NCBI RefSeq assembly: GCF_001708445.1
Contig: NZ_CP015637.1
Span: forward strand, 1,923,001 to 1,987,000
From: Pseudomonas fluorescens
GTDB lineage: Bacteria > Pseudomonadota > Gammaproteobacteria > Pseudomonadales > Pseudomonadaceae
Length of the DNA stretch: 64,000 bases
Direction: 5' to 3'
Position 1 is the stretch's first letter, and each line of letters begins with the position of its first letter. The notes beneath the pieces were generated by a model, which saw only the letters and a program-made list of their open reading frames with translations, searched no databases and was not told where the DNA came from. A program made the translations under genes and the position numbers. Below, in pieces: positions 63,962-64,000 of this stretch.

Positions 63962-64000
63962 GCTGTCTGGGGTTTGGCAAAGCGGCTGGAAGAGTTCGTC

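Overview
The window is chromosomal DNA of a Pseudomonas, most likely of the P. fluorescens group. Support comes from the fabA-fabB pair, gpsA, pyrF, fadE and rdgC with Pseudomonas-like neighbours, the high GC third-codon bias, and scattered REP elements of the GTGGGAGGGGGCTTGCC type typical of that group. Most of it is ordinary core genome, densely packed and often translationally coupled by ATGA overlaps.

Left part (1-20 kb): a pirin cut by the window edge, an OsmC protein, an exported amidohydrolase, the unsaturated fatty acid genes fabB-fabA with a candidate DesT/FabR-type operator, and a tight three-gene unit (TonB-dependent receptor, periplasmic binding protein, hybrid histidine kinase) that looks like a sensing system. 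Then come gpsA, a DUF4389 protein, sixA, an acyl-CoA synthetase and thioesterase, two alpha/beta hydrolases, a DUF4892 protein preceded by a coupled 22-codon ORF, an AI-2E transporter, an OmpR/EnvZ-type pair and pyrF.

Middle (20-42 kb): an MDR oxidoreductase, then a segment carrying Illumina Nextera adapter sequence between two 37-bp direct repeats (an assembly artefact), an SDR, a MocR regulator, a chemoreceptor, an alpha/beta hydrolase and a membrane-anchored protein. These are followed by a doubled tRNA-Glu/tRNA-Gly operon, two tandem M20 dipeptidases, a phospholipase D protein, an exbD-tonB-receptor-exbB operon, a truncated GNAT overlapping a PhoD phosphatase, an AlaX editing protein, a LysR regulator and a large REP-like repeat cluster.

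Right part (42-64 kb): fadE with a small conserved protein, a transglutaminase-like protein, a GST, a YadGH-type ABC exporter, a TetR/MFS divergent pair, a cupin, a TDT transporter, an MFS-acyltransferase fusion, sugE under a guanidine-II riboswitch, a BASS transporter and rdgC. The end holds a 7.1-kb segment bounded by two nearly identical tRNA-Val/tRNA-Asp pairs. It contains pcaQ-pcaHG (protocatechuate ring cleavage) and a FecA/FecR/FecI-type iron surface-signalling set whose sigma factor gene has an in-frame TGA.

No rRNA, CRISPR array, prophage or intact insertion sequence was seen.
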